Shown here: positions 25,132 to 33,156 of the stretch, piece after piece
Layout of the letters: each line of letters begins with the position of its first letter
Numbering within the stretch: position 1 is the first letter of the stretch
IMG/VR virus record: IMGVR_UViG_3300025099_000070
Coordinates: 1 to 35,379 of that record
Length of the DNA: 35,379 nt
Strand: one strand, 5' to 3'
Origin: a virus
Notes under the pieces: model-generated
What the model saw: the letters and a program-made list of their open reading frames with translations, nothing else
Told to the model about the DNA's origin: nothing
Databases searched by the model: none
Translations under genes and position numbers: made by a program

Positions 25132-25353
25132 TTATTCAGGATTTGTTGTCCATTCTGCGGTATTCATCAATGATAAAATATCCGAATGATTGTACTGTGG
25201 CAGACCAGATAAAAAATCTGGCATTTCACCTTTGAATTTAAGAACGGTTTTAGTTTTATCGTTTGATAGCCTCAAAGTATCTTGGCTTTCTTGTTGTATT
25301 TTATCGAATTCAATTGCTGCTACATCAGCCATATTATATATTACATAAATCAT
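25132..25353 (-). CDS. Small protein between connector and sheath genes, unknown
   Basis: 73 aa from the first ATG. That start follows GAGATAATATATG, nearly the same signal used by gp23 and the LysM gene. An internal ATG at 25332 (MADVAAIEFDK) lacks an SD. The sequence KFKGEMPDFLSGLPQYNHSD is acidic and aromatic. No family recognised. The ATG lies 8 bases after the stop of the LamG fusion gene, so translation is likely coupled. Confidence 0.55.
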   Translation of the reverse strand: MIYVIYNMADVAAIEFDKIQQESQDTLRLSNDKTKTVLKFKGEMPDFLSGLPQYNHSDILSLMNTAEWTTNPE

Positions 25354-25361
25354 ATATTATC

Positions 25362-27077
25362 TCAAATTGCTACAATATCATCTGCTGACATGTTAATCAT
25401 AGTTCCATCAAAGTAAGTCGTAAATGATGGATGTGCAGTATGTACATCTTTGATCGTTGGGAAAGACCAGGTTCCGCTAGGATCGCCCATTCTCCAATAT
25501 CCTCGTAATGATGCACTACTGTCATAGAGTCCATTATTAGATGTAAGATCAAATGGAACTTTATTATTATAGATTGCTTCTATTTCATCTGCAGATAGTA
25601 CGTCATTCCATATAGCAACTTCATCCAACTGGCCAGCGAATGGCGATTCAACAGAAGTAGAAGAAGCCCAATCACCTCCTAACATTACTTGCGCAGATGC
25701 ATTAAGATAAGATATATCAGCTCCAGCTGCTGCTTGGCCTTGACCTATTAGTACTCCATTCATGTATAATGCGTGCACTCCTGTTGCCTTTTGATAACTC
25801 ATAGCAAAGTGATGCCATCCATTACTATCAGCTAAAGCTGTGGAGTATCCGTTTACATCAAATTGACTGTCAAGTGCTAGGGTACCTATAGTATGTAGAT
25901 ATCCGCCTGATCCCGCACCAGTATCCGTTACTCGTATATCACTGGAAACTTTGATGGCATCACCTAGAGCCCAACTTCCTCTGAGCTCTATCTTCCATCC
26001 TCCAGTTGAAACACATCCTATCGGTACAACTATCTGATGTTGGCCAAGTCCGCTCCAATCTGCCAGTTTTGCCCAAATAGAATATGTCAGATTATCAGTA
26101 GGTTTTATTAGTGCATTATTTCCGAGATTTATACAATCATCTACTCCATCAAATTCTACTGCATAATTATTCTCGAATACAACTTCTTCCGGTATTGTGG
26201 TTGGAGGACTTTCCTCAATTTCAATTAACTGACCACCTTGTTCAACTACAGCCCTAGTATTAAATACCGTTTGTACTGGTCCGAATGTTTTTACTTCTTG
26301 ATCTGCAAGAGCTTTATTCATAGAATCTGGAATTATGTATCCTTCCATACTAATGGTAAATGCTGTTCTGACTGTTCTATCTACATCTGCTGCTAATTCT
26401 GTTTCCGATGAGAAATCTTCAACTAACGCTCTAAACTTAAATTTTTCTGGATCTCCCCAATATGAATCTTCTGCATAGTTTATAGATTCAACTATTTTAT
26501 TCATTTGCTCTACATATTCTGTCCATATAATACATTCATACGTTAATGTGACGAAATCTGGTATTACGACGTTATAATTTTCAGTGCTTGGTTTTATATC
26601 ATTTAATACTGCGAAGTTATCATATCTGTTTCTATTATTGTATTGTTTTTGAAATGTATAGTGAAAGTGTGGGTTATTAGCATCTAATTTGTTACTTAAA
26701 TTTCTATTCTTTGCAACACTTGTTCTTCTATAAACAATCGCAGGTATTTGCAGTTTTCCTTGTTGATCTCTAAGATATCCATTTTCTTGTACAGATACCC
26801 ATCTTTCTGGTGATCCGTATATCATTGGTACTTTTACGTATTCATCGCCATCATCTACCGTCGGTTGAATTATATTATCAAAATAATATTGAATACATTC
26901 ATCTATATCATACAGACCTAGATAATAATTCTTAACAGTATCATCCCGTTTTACTTGATCACCACGGTTAGTTGCAATATTAGATTGAGGTGCACCTGTT
27001 AACTTATTTAGAGGGTCAGTTCCCGTCACTACAGCTCCCATAGCTGATCCTCTTATTTCTCTCTTTCGATCTGACAT
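25362..27077 (-). CDS. Tail connector/completion protein fused to a LamG domain
   Basis: 571 aa in two parts. Residues 1-255 (YYLGLYDIDECIQYYFDNII; VPMIYGSPERWVSVQENGYL; NYNVVIPDFVTLTYECIIWT) look like the tail-completion/sheath-stabiliser protein encoded beside gp14 in T4-like phages; gp15 is the closest guess. After a linker of about 45 residues, 304-545 is a concanavalin/LamG fold: AVEFDGVDDCINLGN, LTYSIWAKL, GWHHFAMSYQKATGVHALYM, and FAGQLDEVAIWNDVLSADEI. LamG domains bind glycans or proteins, so this adds a probable surface decoration at the neck. The ATG overlaps the stop of the neck gene. Confidence 0.7.
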   Translation of the reverse strand: MSDRKREIRGSAMGAVVTGTDPLNKLTGAPQSNIATNRGDQVKRDDTVKNYYLGLYDIDECIQYYFDNIIQPTVDDGDEYVKVPMIYGSPERWVSVQENGYLRDQQGKLQIPAIVYRRTSVAKNRNLSNKLDANNPHFHYTFQKQYNNRNRYDNFAVLNDIKPSTENYNVVIPDFVTLTYECIIWTEYVEQMNKIVESINYAEDSYWGDPEKFKFRALVEDFSSETELAADVDRTVRTAFTISMEGYIIPDSMNKALADQEVKTFGPVQTVFNTRAVVEQGGQLIEIEESPPTTIPEEVVFENNYAVEFDGVDDCINLGNNALIKPTDNLTYSIWAKLADWSGLGQHQIVVPIGCVSTGGWKIELRGSWALGDAIKVSSDIRVTDTGAGSGGYLHTIGTLALDSQFDVNGYSTALADSNGWHHFAMSYQKATGVHALYMNGVLIGQGQAAAGADISYLNASAQVMLGGDWASSTSVESPFAGQLDEVAIWNDVLSADEIEAIYNNKVPFDLTSNNGLYDSSASLRGYWRMGDPSGTWSFPTIKDVHTAHPSFTTYFDGTMINMSADDIVAI

Positions 27078-27682
27078 TATATTCCTCTAATCCCCAATCC
27101 CTTGGTCGTTCTATTGAAACCATTTCGTATTTCTTCTATCTTCAACTTGCTTCGTCTCGATTGGTGAGTATTAACTATTATAGATAAACTAGATCCGAAT
27201 ACTTCTTGATATCCTCCTATCTGTAGCGGTGTTCCGTATTCTGGATCTCCTACTACCATATCACCAATGTTTCTATCTTCTTTTGCAGTTGTAGTCTTTT
27301 CGTGTTTACCCATAAAATATTGATTTTCAGTTACACCATCCACTTCCCAATACTTTTCATCCCAAGCTATTACATCACCTACTTCCAATACTACATCAGC
27401 TACCGTTTCTAACTCATATTTTAGAAATGCAAACATCGCGGTTTGAGTCATATCCGGTCCGAATTCATCTGAAGACCATGCTTGGTCTTCGTGAGTGATT
27501 AAACTGGCTACTCTAACTCCTGGTTTGTATATTTTTCTTAACGATTCACCGTATAAATTAGTATTAGTATCATATAGGGATATCTTGAATATATCGATAG
27601 TAGTATCTACGATATTATTTAGCAGCTCTCTATTAAGAGTGCGTACAAGTGCTACATCTCTATCTCCTCCAAATAAAGCCAT
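27077..27682 (-). CDS. gp14: Neck/head-completion protein (T4 gp14-like)
   Basis: 201 aa. MALFGGDRDVALVRTLNREL at the N-terminus and YDTNTNLYGESLRKIYKPGV in the first third match the marine T4-like neck protein gp14 pattern. The middle has WSSDEFGPDMTQTAMFAFLK and VGDVIAWDEKYWEVDGVTEN, and the C-terminus is basic (HQSRRSKLKIEEIRNGF). It should join filled heads to tails together with gp13. A GGGG SD lies before the ATG, and the gp13-like stop is 3 bases upstream. Confidence 0.78.
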   Translation of the reverse strand: MALFGGDRDVALVRTLNRELLNNIVDTTIDIFKISLYDTNTNLYGESLRKIYKPGVRVASLITHEDQAWSSDEFGPDMTQTAMFAFLKYELETVADVVLEVGDVIAWDEKYWEVDGVTENQYFMGKHEKTTTAKEDRNIGDMVVGDPEYGTPLQIGGYQEVFGSSLSIIVNTHQSRRSKLKIEEIRNGFNRTTKGLGIRGI

Positions 27683-27685
27683 AAA

Positions 27686-28837
27686 TTACCCCATGTATAT
27701 ATGTAATGGAACTCTGTTAAGTTGTTCTTGTTGGAATTCAGATATTTCCTTTTCACGTTCCATTAAATTCCGTTTTGATGCTAATTCTAAATCTTCTCTA
27801 AGTTGAACAATTAACTCTGACTTTTCAGTCGCAGCTTCAGACCTAAGAGTATCTCCATCCAAAGTGGTTTCAGCTCCTGGAATTGGAATGGATCCATATT
27901 TACTTCTAATTGTTCCTAGCAATTCTTTTGAACTAGCTAATGCATATTTTCGTATCCACTGTTTTCCCGCATCGTTTATTGAACTATACGTTAATGCGTT
28001 GTATGGTATGTCACTAAAATCGCTTATACTACCAACTCCTGATACACTTGGTTTCCTTTGACTTGTTCTGATGTAATGAAAATACATTGTATAGTTTTCT
28101 TGCGGAGATGGGAATACTTTCAATTTATTATTTACCAATTCAAACGTATATGCTGATTTTCTAATGAGGTCGTTAAATTCAATTGCTTGTATTCTTAACA
28201 AATCTGCATTCATTGGCATCATTAAAAAGCTAGTTGCTGCAGATCCTCCAAATCCAAACTGATTTAACATAGCTTGCGATCCTTGTCCTGTTCCCATGAA
28301 TGGGTCAAAGAATCTAGATATAGCTGGACTCTCTTGGTGAAATACTCTTTTTACTTCAATACTATCTGTTCCAGGTGTTCCTGATTCGTATGTTGTTACT
28401 GACGAATCATCAAGATCGTATACTTGACTACCACTTGTTACAGAAATGGATCCACTAAAATAATCAATGTTTCCACCCACACCTGCTTCAGATCCATATC
28501 CTTGTGATAATTCAATCACTCTAGCTAAAGATGGTGTAATATTATTACCTGACAATTCATTTCCAGTTGATGATCCACGCATTTGCAGTAAATTATCTTT
28601 AATATTGAGAAAGTTTATCTGCGCTCCATATTCTGATACTGCTTCTTCGAAACATGCAAATAATCCGTCTTGATTTAATTCAATATCTACAATAGGATAT
28701 CCCATTCTTTTGCAACACCATTTTGCTGTTGATACTGCTTCCGTTTGAAATTCACTATCTGAATCGTATAAACCGAATGGAGTACTCGATCCACTAGTGA
28801 ACGTTGCTGTTCCATCCCATATTCTTGTAGTTGCCAT
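27686..28837 (-). CDS. gp13: Neck protein (T4 gp13-like)
   Basis: 383 aa. TAKWCCKRMGYPIVDIELNQ, then a helical ACFEEAVSEYGAQINF, a Gly/Ser-rich middle, and a C-terminus with YALASSKELLGTIRSKYGSI and IPGAETTLDGDTLRSEA, which is a signature of neck proteins in marine T4-like phages. The last 60 residues are a charged helix. It works with gp14 at the head-tail junction. A GGGAA SD and a GATATTTATA box lie just upstream, so this is probably the first gene of the neck-connector unit. Confidence 0.75.
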   Translation of the reverse strand: MATTRIWDGTATFTSGSSTPFGLYDSDSEFQTEAVSTAKWCCKRMGYPIVDIELNQDGLFACFEEAVSEYGAQINFLNIKDNLLQMRGSSTGNELSGNNITPSLARVIELSQGYGSEAGVGGNIDYFSGSISVTSGSQVYDLDDSSVTTYESGTPGTDSIEVKRVFHQESPAISRFFDPFMGTGQGSQAMLNQFGFGGSAATSFLMMPMNADLLRIQAIEFNDLIRKSAYTFELVNNKLKVFPSPQENYTMYFHYIRTSQRKPSVSGVGSISDFSDIPYNALTYSSINDAGKQWIRKYALASSKELLGTIRSKYGSIPIPGAETTLDGDTLRSEAATEKSELIVQLREDLELASKRNLMEREKEISEFQQEQLNRVPLHIYMG

Positions 28838-28868
28838 ATACTTCCCTTTAGAGTCTAGTTTGTGTATA

Positions 28869-28878
28869 TATAAATATC
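28869..28878 (-). promoter_or_regulatory. Putative late box GATATTTATA before gp13-like gene
   Basis: The minus-strand box overlaps the phoH stop codon (TAG at 28880-28878) and lies 32 bases upstream of the gp13-like ATG. Confidence 0.5.
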
Positions 28879-29555
28879 TATGATATACCCTTTTCAGTAT
28901 ATTTTGGAATCAAATTATCTAGTATTGGGTGTCTATGATTTTCTAACAGTTTAATCGTATGTAATCCTTCTACATTTGTAATTTTTGACAAGAATGCTAA
29001 TCCACTATCCATCTGTCGCTTCAAATCCACCTGATCACTATCTCCACAGAACATCATTCTACTTCCTTTACCGATTCTTTGCACAATCATGAAGGTTTGT
29101 TGGTTATCTAGATTCTGACATTCATCAACAATAACACAACTGTTTAAGAATGTTCTACCTCTCATATACGATACCGGCACTATTTCTATTTGCCCATCTT
29201 GAATCATTTTATCAATTCTTTCCTTTCTTAATAACTGATACATGTTTGAATATATCGGAGCTACCCATGGATCCATCTTTTCTTTAATGTTTCCAGGTAG
29301 ATGTCCCATATCTTCTTTAGACACTGTTGGTCTTGTTATTATTATTTTTGTTATGTGTTTTTCAAGTAATTGATGTAGTGCAATTTGACACGCTAGTAAT
29401 GTTTTTCCAGAACCTGCTTTTCCGATAATTGTTGAAATTGTGTTGTGGTAAATCTCTCCTTTTGCTTTTTTTTGTTCTTCGTTAAGTGATAGTAAGAATC
29501 TGTAACCTTTTTTGTTGTTTTTTGGACGATCGTTTGCGAATTTGTACTTTGCCAT
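28878..29555 (-). CDS. phoH: PhoH-like ATPase
   Basis: 225 aa from the ATG at 29555, chosen because AGGAGAG lies 6 bases upstream. A longer frame to 29687 would run through a probable box and has no SD. Walker A GKAGSGKT is at 45-52, ITRPTVSKEDMGHLPG at 73-88, Walker B VIVDECQN at 141-148, and the sensor MMFCGDSDQVD near 167-177. This is the classic PhoH-like P-loop NTPase, very common in marine phages; its function during infection is not settled (an RNA-associated helicase-like activity is proposed). Its place between gp23 and the neck genes, behind a GATATTTATA box, suggests late expression rather than phosphate control. No Pho box was noticed. Confidence 0.9.
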   Translation of the reverse strand: MAKYKFANDRPKNNKKGYRFLLSLNEEQKKAKGEIYHNTISTIIGKAGSGKTLLACQIALHQLLEKHITKIIITRPTVSKEDMGHLPGNIKEKMDPWVAPIYSNMYQLLRKERIDKMIQDGQIEIVPVSYMRGRTFLNSCVIVDECQNLDNQQTFMIVQRIGKGSRMMFCGDSDQVDLKRQMDSGLAFLSKITNVEGLHTIKLLENHRHPILDNLIPKYTEKGIS

Positions 29556-29608
29556 GTGAACTCTCCTATTATTTGGGTTTAGGATTACAAGGATAATATA
29601 TCCTTTAG

Positions 29609-29618
29609 TATAAATATC
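29609..29618 (-). promoter_or_regulatory. Putative late box GATATTTATA before phoH
   Basis: The box lies just after the gp23 terminator and 54 bases before the phoH ATG. A small palindrome GGATA-N3-TATCC (29591-29603) follows in the leader. Confidence 0.5.
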
Positions 29619-29639
29619 AAAATATACGTATATACAAGC

Positions 29640-29667
29640 AAAAAAAAGACCCGCACTAGGCGGGTCT
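29640..29667 (-). terminator. Rho-independent terminator after major capsid gene
   Basis: An 8-bp GC-rich stem AGACCCGC/GCGGGTCT (29647-29654 with 29660-29667), a 5-base loop, then a run of 8 T on the minus strand. It is about 30 bases after the gp23 stop. Confidence 0.93.
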
Positions 29668-29697
29668 CTTAATAAATCAATTATCAATAGTTAACTA

Positions 29698-31437
29698 TTA
29701 AATAGCGTCTAAACCTTTAATCTGTACAACACCATAGAATTCTGGTCTAACGATCTTTTTCGCATAACGCGTCATCACACCTTTTCTTGGAGTGAAGTTT
29801 TTCGGATCGTAAACTAGAGGAGTCATAATCAATGGAACATATGGAGCATAAACAGCACCTGTTTCCAAGAATTGTCCACCTCTAAAGCCCATTAAGATTT
29901 GGTTTTCTAACATGTAAGGGTTTTTGTAAACTTGGTATCTTGAATTAAGAGCACCAACTTTTTGAACACCCATTGCAAAGTCAGATTTGTTTCCATCAGT
30001 ATCAGCAGCATATCCTGGAATTGATTCTAGAATAGTTGCAACTTTTGGAGAACAAACTAAGAAGTTTGCACCACCACGCATAGTTTTTTGGTGAATAGTA
30101 TTAGAAACTTTTTGGATCTTAGTACCTAAAGTTTGGAACCAAGTACCTTGATTATAAGCTTCAGGTCCTGCAGCAGCTGCTGAGAATGTTGAAGTTCCAG
30201 CATCATAAGTTTCACCAATTTTAGCTGACCAGTAGTCTTTAGTTAAAGCATTTCTGAATAACATGTCTAAGATTTCTAAGTCAATTTCCATAGAAACGTA
30301 CTCAGATAACATAGAAGTTAATTCAGCTTCAGCGTCGATAGAGTGGTAAGCGTTTAAGTCTTGTGCGAACTCAGGAGTCCATACAGCTTTCAGCTTTCTA
30401 GTCTTAGCAACGATTGCTTCACTTCTTAATTGTACATCAATTTCTGGAATACCTAAGTCAGTTTCAGCATTTGCATGAGTTCCTGCTTGATCTTGCTCAA
30501 AGTCACCTCTGTTAACATCAGTTGGAGCTTTGTGGTATTCAATACCTAAGTCAGTTTCACCACCAGTTATAGAACCAGATACAACAAACTGTACGTGAGT
30601 TGTTCCAGCTGAACCGTCAGCAGCAACTAATTTAGTAAATTGAGGGAAAGTAGCAGCGATTTCACCAGTACCGTTAGATTTAAGAACAAATGCTCTTATA
30701 CCTTCCTTGTCCATATCAGTGATATCAGATGCTAATACTCTAATTACCTTAATAGTATCATCACCAGTTCCTGTTGCACCTTGTGTAGATTGATAAGATG
30801 CAGAGAAATCTGAATCCCAGTTAAATACTGCGTCAGTAGCTAAAGCAGAAGATCCTGAGAATAACTGTGGAGCTGTAGTTACAGCTGCAGTTGCACATTG
30901 ATCATCTACTGTACCTAAGTCATCAATTGCTATATTGTTAATAGAAAAACCGTACGAGCCTGCACCATATAAACCACCAGTTGGATCACCAGCAGCGTCA
31001 GTAGTACCATGTAAAGTACCCGCTTGAGTTTGTGTTGTGTCGTTCAAAGTGAAGGCACCATTTAATGCTCCTCCAGCTACTGAACCACCATATTTGAAAT
31101 CTAACCAGAAAACTAGACCTGATGGTAAGTTCATTGGTTGTACGCTAACAAAATCTTTTGCAGCGATTTCGGCAAAAATTCTTCTTACCAATGGAAGAGC
31201 AACGCCCGACCATTCCTCGTAACCAGAAGCGCCTGTGCCTCTGCCACCAGTTGAAGCTTCATCAATCAATTGACGAGCTTGGTTTTCTAGAAGAACGGCC
31301 ATTCCGTGCTTGTCATAATCATGGTCAATACCTTCTAATAATCCGGTCTTATCCCATTTTCCTACTAATGCACGAGTCTTGTCAAGTTGCTTGTTGTATG
31401 TATTACCAGCATCTTGTATTAGTCCTGAAACGTTCAT
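29698..31437 (-). CDS. gp23: Major capsid protein (T4 gp23-like)
   Basis: 579 aa, HK97 fold of the T4 type. The N-terminal delta domain ends at LIDE (57-60), a good (I/L)xE site for gp21, so the mature protein would begin ASTGGRGTGASG at 61. Then come YEEWSGVALPLVRRIFAEIA, VSVQPMNLPSGLVFWLDFKY, ETDLGIPEIDVQLRSEAIVA, KTRKLKAVWTPEFAQDLNAY and the C-terminal RYAKKIVRPEFYGVVQIKGL. Residues about 105-330 hold an enlarged insertion domain. The start uses AGGAGATAATATATG. It is preceded by its scaffold gene and followed by a strong terminator. Confidence 0.95.
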   Translation of the reverse strand: MNVSGLIQDAGNTYNKQLDKTRALVGKWDKTGLLEGIDHDYDKHGMAVLLENQARQLIDEASTGGRGTGASGYEEWSGVALPLVRRIFAEIAAKDFVSVQPMNLPSGLVFWLDFKYGGSVAGGALNGAFTLNDTTQTQAGTLHGTTDAAGDPTGGLYGAGSYGFSINNIAIDDLGTVDDQCATAAVTTAPQLFSGSSALATDAVFNWDSDFSASYQSTQGATGTGDDTIKVIRVLASDITDMDKEGIRAFVLKSNGTGEIAATFPQFTKLVAADGSAGTTHVQFVVSGSITGGETDLGIEYHKAPTDVNRGDFEQDQAGTHANAETDLGIPEIDVQLRSEAIVAKTRKLKAVWTPEFAQDLNAYHSIDAEAELTSMLSEYVSMEIDLEILDMLFRNALTKDYWSAKIGETYDAGTSTFSAAAAGPEAYNQGTWFQTLGTKIQKVSNTIHQKTMRGGANFLVCSPKVATILESIPGYAADTDGNKSDFAMGVQKVGALNSRYQVYKNPYMLENQILMGFRGGQFLETGAVYAPYVPLIMTPLVYDPKNFTPRKGVMTRYAKKIVRPEFYGVVQIKGLDAI

Positions 31438-31470
31438 ATATTATCTCCTAATAAATTATAGCTGTTGATA

Positions 31471-32607
31471 TTATTTTATCAATCCAGCTAGTTTCTTAAA
31501 CCTATCAGCCATTACATTACCTTCGTTAAGAGGTGTTGCTTTAGCAGCAGGTTTTGTTGATTTTGAAGGTTTTGATGCTAAACCTTCTGTAATTTTTTTA
31601 ACTTTCTTCGTCGCTTTTGCATCGTATTTAAGCGATTCAGCTAATGTAGAGTAAACTAATTTTACTTCTCTAACTGATCCCGCTCTATCAAAAGTTTCGA
31701 TCACTCTTAGTTTTTGACCTTCGTCAAGACCATTATTTCTAAACAATTTGTTTGTAAATAATAGTTTAGCGTTTAGCAAATTAACTTCAGAAAGTTTATC
31801 TTTCATAAATCTGATAGTAGCATACGCTTCTTTCAGTTTTTTAGTTTCTTCTGCCACTGGAGACTCAGGTTGTTCTACTGATTCACCTGCTTCACCGTCA
31901 TCTACACCAGCAGTATACTGGTCTTCTGATAATGATTTGATGATTTCTTCTAGATCAACTGGTTCTTCTTCGCCTTCTTCTGCATTCTCAGAAATCTTGT
32001 CCATGTTTTCGTCTTCAGATCCCATGGTGTTTCCAGGTGAAGTTTCAGTCTCTGCTTTTTCTTCATCATCGCCGTCAGCTACAACAACTTTATTGTCGCC
32101 GTTACCAACACCTGATGAATCAGATTGTTCTGCTACTGGTTCTTCATCTTCCATTTCTTCTTCAGTTCCCATTTCATCTTCAAGTTCTCTAATGATTGCT
32201 TCAAGTTCCATATCGTCTGCAGGAGCTTCTTCTTCTTCAGCCGCATCCATTTCCGGTGCCATTTCTTCACCTTCTTCTTCAGCTGCGTCCATTGCTGGAG
32301 CTTCCATTTCTTCTTCTTCAGCAGTTTCCATTTCTTCATCTTCGTGGCCTTCTTCATCACCAGTAGACATTTCCATTTCTTCTCCTTCGTAAGTCCCTTC
32401 TTCTTCAGAATCTAAAGCTGGTTCAGCTACTGGTTCTTCAACCGGTACATCTTCAACTTCCTCTTCTTCTTCTTCACGGATTTTTGCAGATAACATAGAT
32501 TGAAGTTTTGGCGTAAACGCTTCTTCAAGAGCTAGTTTTGCGTTTGCTATAGCAGTTTCTCTAACAGCTTTAGCATCAGCGATTGCTTCTTTTAGTAATT
32601 TGTCCAT
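31471..32607 (-). CDS. gp22: Prohead core/scaffold protein (T4 gp22-like)
   Basis: 378 aa. The helical N-terminus (MDKLLKEAIADAKAVRETAI) precedes a long Glu/Asp/Met-rich low-complexity region (about 45-250), with MDAAEEE occurring twice and many LxE-type sites that gp21 could digest. The C-terminal helical domain (LKEAYATIRFMKDKLSEVNL; NAKLLFTNKLFRNNGLDEGQ) is the conserved gp22 part that binds gp23. It builds the core on which the capsid forms and is then degraded. It has a leader of about 120 bases with three hairpins and a TATTTATA box. TATAGGAG precedes the ATG. Confidence 0.85.
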   Translation of the reverse strand: MDKLLKEAIADAKAVRETAIANAKLALEEAFTPKLQSMLSAKIREEEEEEVEDVPVEEPVAEPALDSEEEGTYEGEEMEMSTGDEEGHEDEEMETAEEEEMEAPAMDAAEEEGEEMAPEMDAAEEEEAPADDMELEAIIRELEDEMGTEEEMEDEEPVAEQSDSSGVGNGDNKVVVADGDDEEKAETETSPGNTMGSEDENMDKISENAEEGEEEPVDLEEIIKSLSEDQYTAGVDDGEAGESVEQPESPVAEETKKLKEAYATIRFMKDKLSEVNLLNAKLLFTNKLFRNNGLDEGQKLRVIETFDRAGSVREVKLVYSTLAESLKYDAKATKKVKKITEGLASKPSKSTKPAAKATPLNEGNVMADRFKKLAGLIK

Positions 32608-32639
32608 TACTTTTCTCCTATATTATGTTTAATTGGAAA

Positions 32640-32729
32640 TATAGCTATTGATGAGCTATAATAGAATTTGTTTAAGAAATCTAACAATATTATTGTTGAT
32701 TTCGTTAGACACTATATCATTGATAGTGT
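32640..32729 (-). promoter_or_regulatory. Three consecutive hairpins in the leader of gp22
   Basis: Three inverted repeats lie between the late box and the gp22 ATG: ACACTAT/ATAGTGT (32709-32715 with 32723-32729), AACAAT/ATTGTT (32683-32688 with 32692-32697) and TATAGCT/AGCTATA (32640-32646 with 32654-32660). None is followed by a long T run, so they are not ordinary terminators. They may be mRNA-stability or translation-control elements. Confidence 0.45.
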
Positions 32730-32736
32730 ATTCACA

Positions 32737-32744
32737 TATAAATA
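32737..32744 (-). promoter_or_regulatory. Putative late box before gp22
   Basis: The minus strand reads ATATATTTATATGTG, immediately after the bS21 terminator and 130 bases before the gp22 ATG. gp22 needs a promoter here because the terminator isolates it from upstream transcription. Confidence 0.45.
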
Positions 32745-32753
32745 TATATACAT

Positions 32754-32786
32754 ATAAAAAAAGAGTAGATTTCTCTACTCTTTTTC
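32754..32786 (-). terminator. Terminator after bS21 gene, possibly bidirectional
   Basis: Stem GAGTAGA/TCTACTC (32763-32769 with 32774-32780). On the minus strand the loop is GAAA, a stable GNRA tetraloop. The stem is flanked by A and T runs on both sides, so it could work in both directions. It lies 17 bases past the bS21 stop. Confidence 0.88.
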
Positions 32787-32802
32787 TTCATTTTAGCTAT
32801 AA

Positions 32803-33156
32803 TTATCGGATTTTTCTGAAATCCCAGACTGTATTCCTGTCATATCTAGCTCTATCTCTATCAAGCTTCTTTTGCCAACGTTGAGCTTCTTCCATCTTAA
32901 CTCTCTTTACTTGAGATTTTTTAGTGTAATACCTACGTTCTCTATACTCCGATATTACTCCAGCTTCCTTCATCTCTTTTTTGAGTTTTTTGAGTGCTAG
33001 CTCAATATTACCATCCAATACCTTTATACCAAGTGCTCCTGGTATGAAGTATTCGTGTTTACCACGTCTTGGTCTACGAAATCCTTTTTTGAAATTTTTG
33101 TGAGGAGGACCACTATCTCTCCTTCCATCTTGGCTACTGCCTTTGTCTTTTTGCAT
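32803..33156 (-). CDS. rpsU: Ribosomal protein bS21 homologue
   Basis: 117 aa. Residues about 43-108 match bacterial bS21: GIKVLDGNIELALKKLKKEM, EAGVISEYRERRYYTKKSQ and a KR-rich helical tail. E. coli bS21 is 71 aa; the extra length is a basic Gly/Arg/Lys-rich N-terminal extension (1-42) and a short C-terminal tail (RNTVWDFRKIR). bS21 sits on the 30S platform near the anti-SD end of 16S rRNA, so a phage copy could replace the host protein and bias initiation. It is flanked by an early-type promoter (33190-33218) and a terminator within the capsid cluster. It has no SD: the leader before ATG is AT-rich (ACAAAAATTGTACGT). Confidence 0.92.
   Translation of the reverse strand: MQKDKGSSQDGRRDSGPPHKNFKKGFRRPRRGKHEYFIPGALGIKVLDGNIELALKKLKKEMKEAGVISEYRERRYYTKKSQVKRVKMEEAQRWQKKLDRDRARYDRNTVWDFRKIR

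Noticed and set aside
29556-29687. N-terminal extension of phoH to an upstream ATG
   Set aside because: The added 44 residues would pass through a putative late box and leader palindrome and lack an SD; the ATG at 29555 has AGGAGAG and begins the typical PhoH sequence.
32133-32360. Lys-rich 75-codon frame on the minus strand
   Set aside because: It is a shifted reading of the Glu-rich gp22 region and consists almost only of Lys, Met and Trp; no start signal.
31748-32392. 214-codon Ser-rich open frame on the plus strand
   Set aside because: It is the complement of the Glu/Asp-rich part of the gp22 scaffold; GAA/GAG codons read backwards give Ser and Phe strings.
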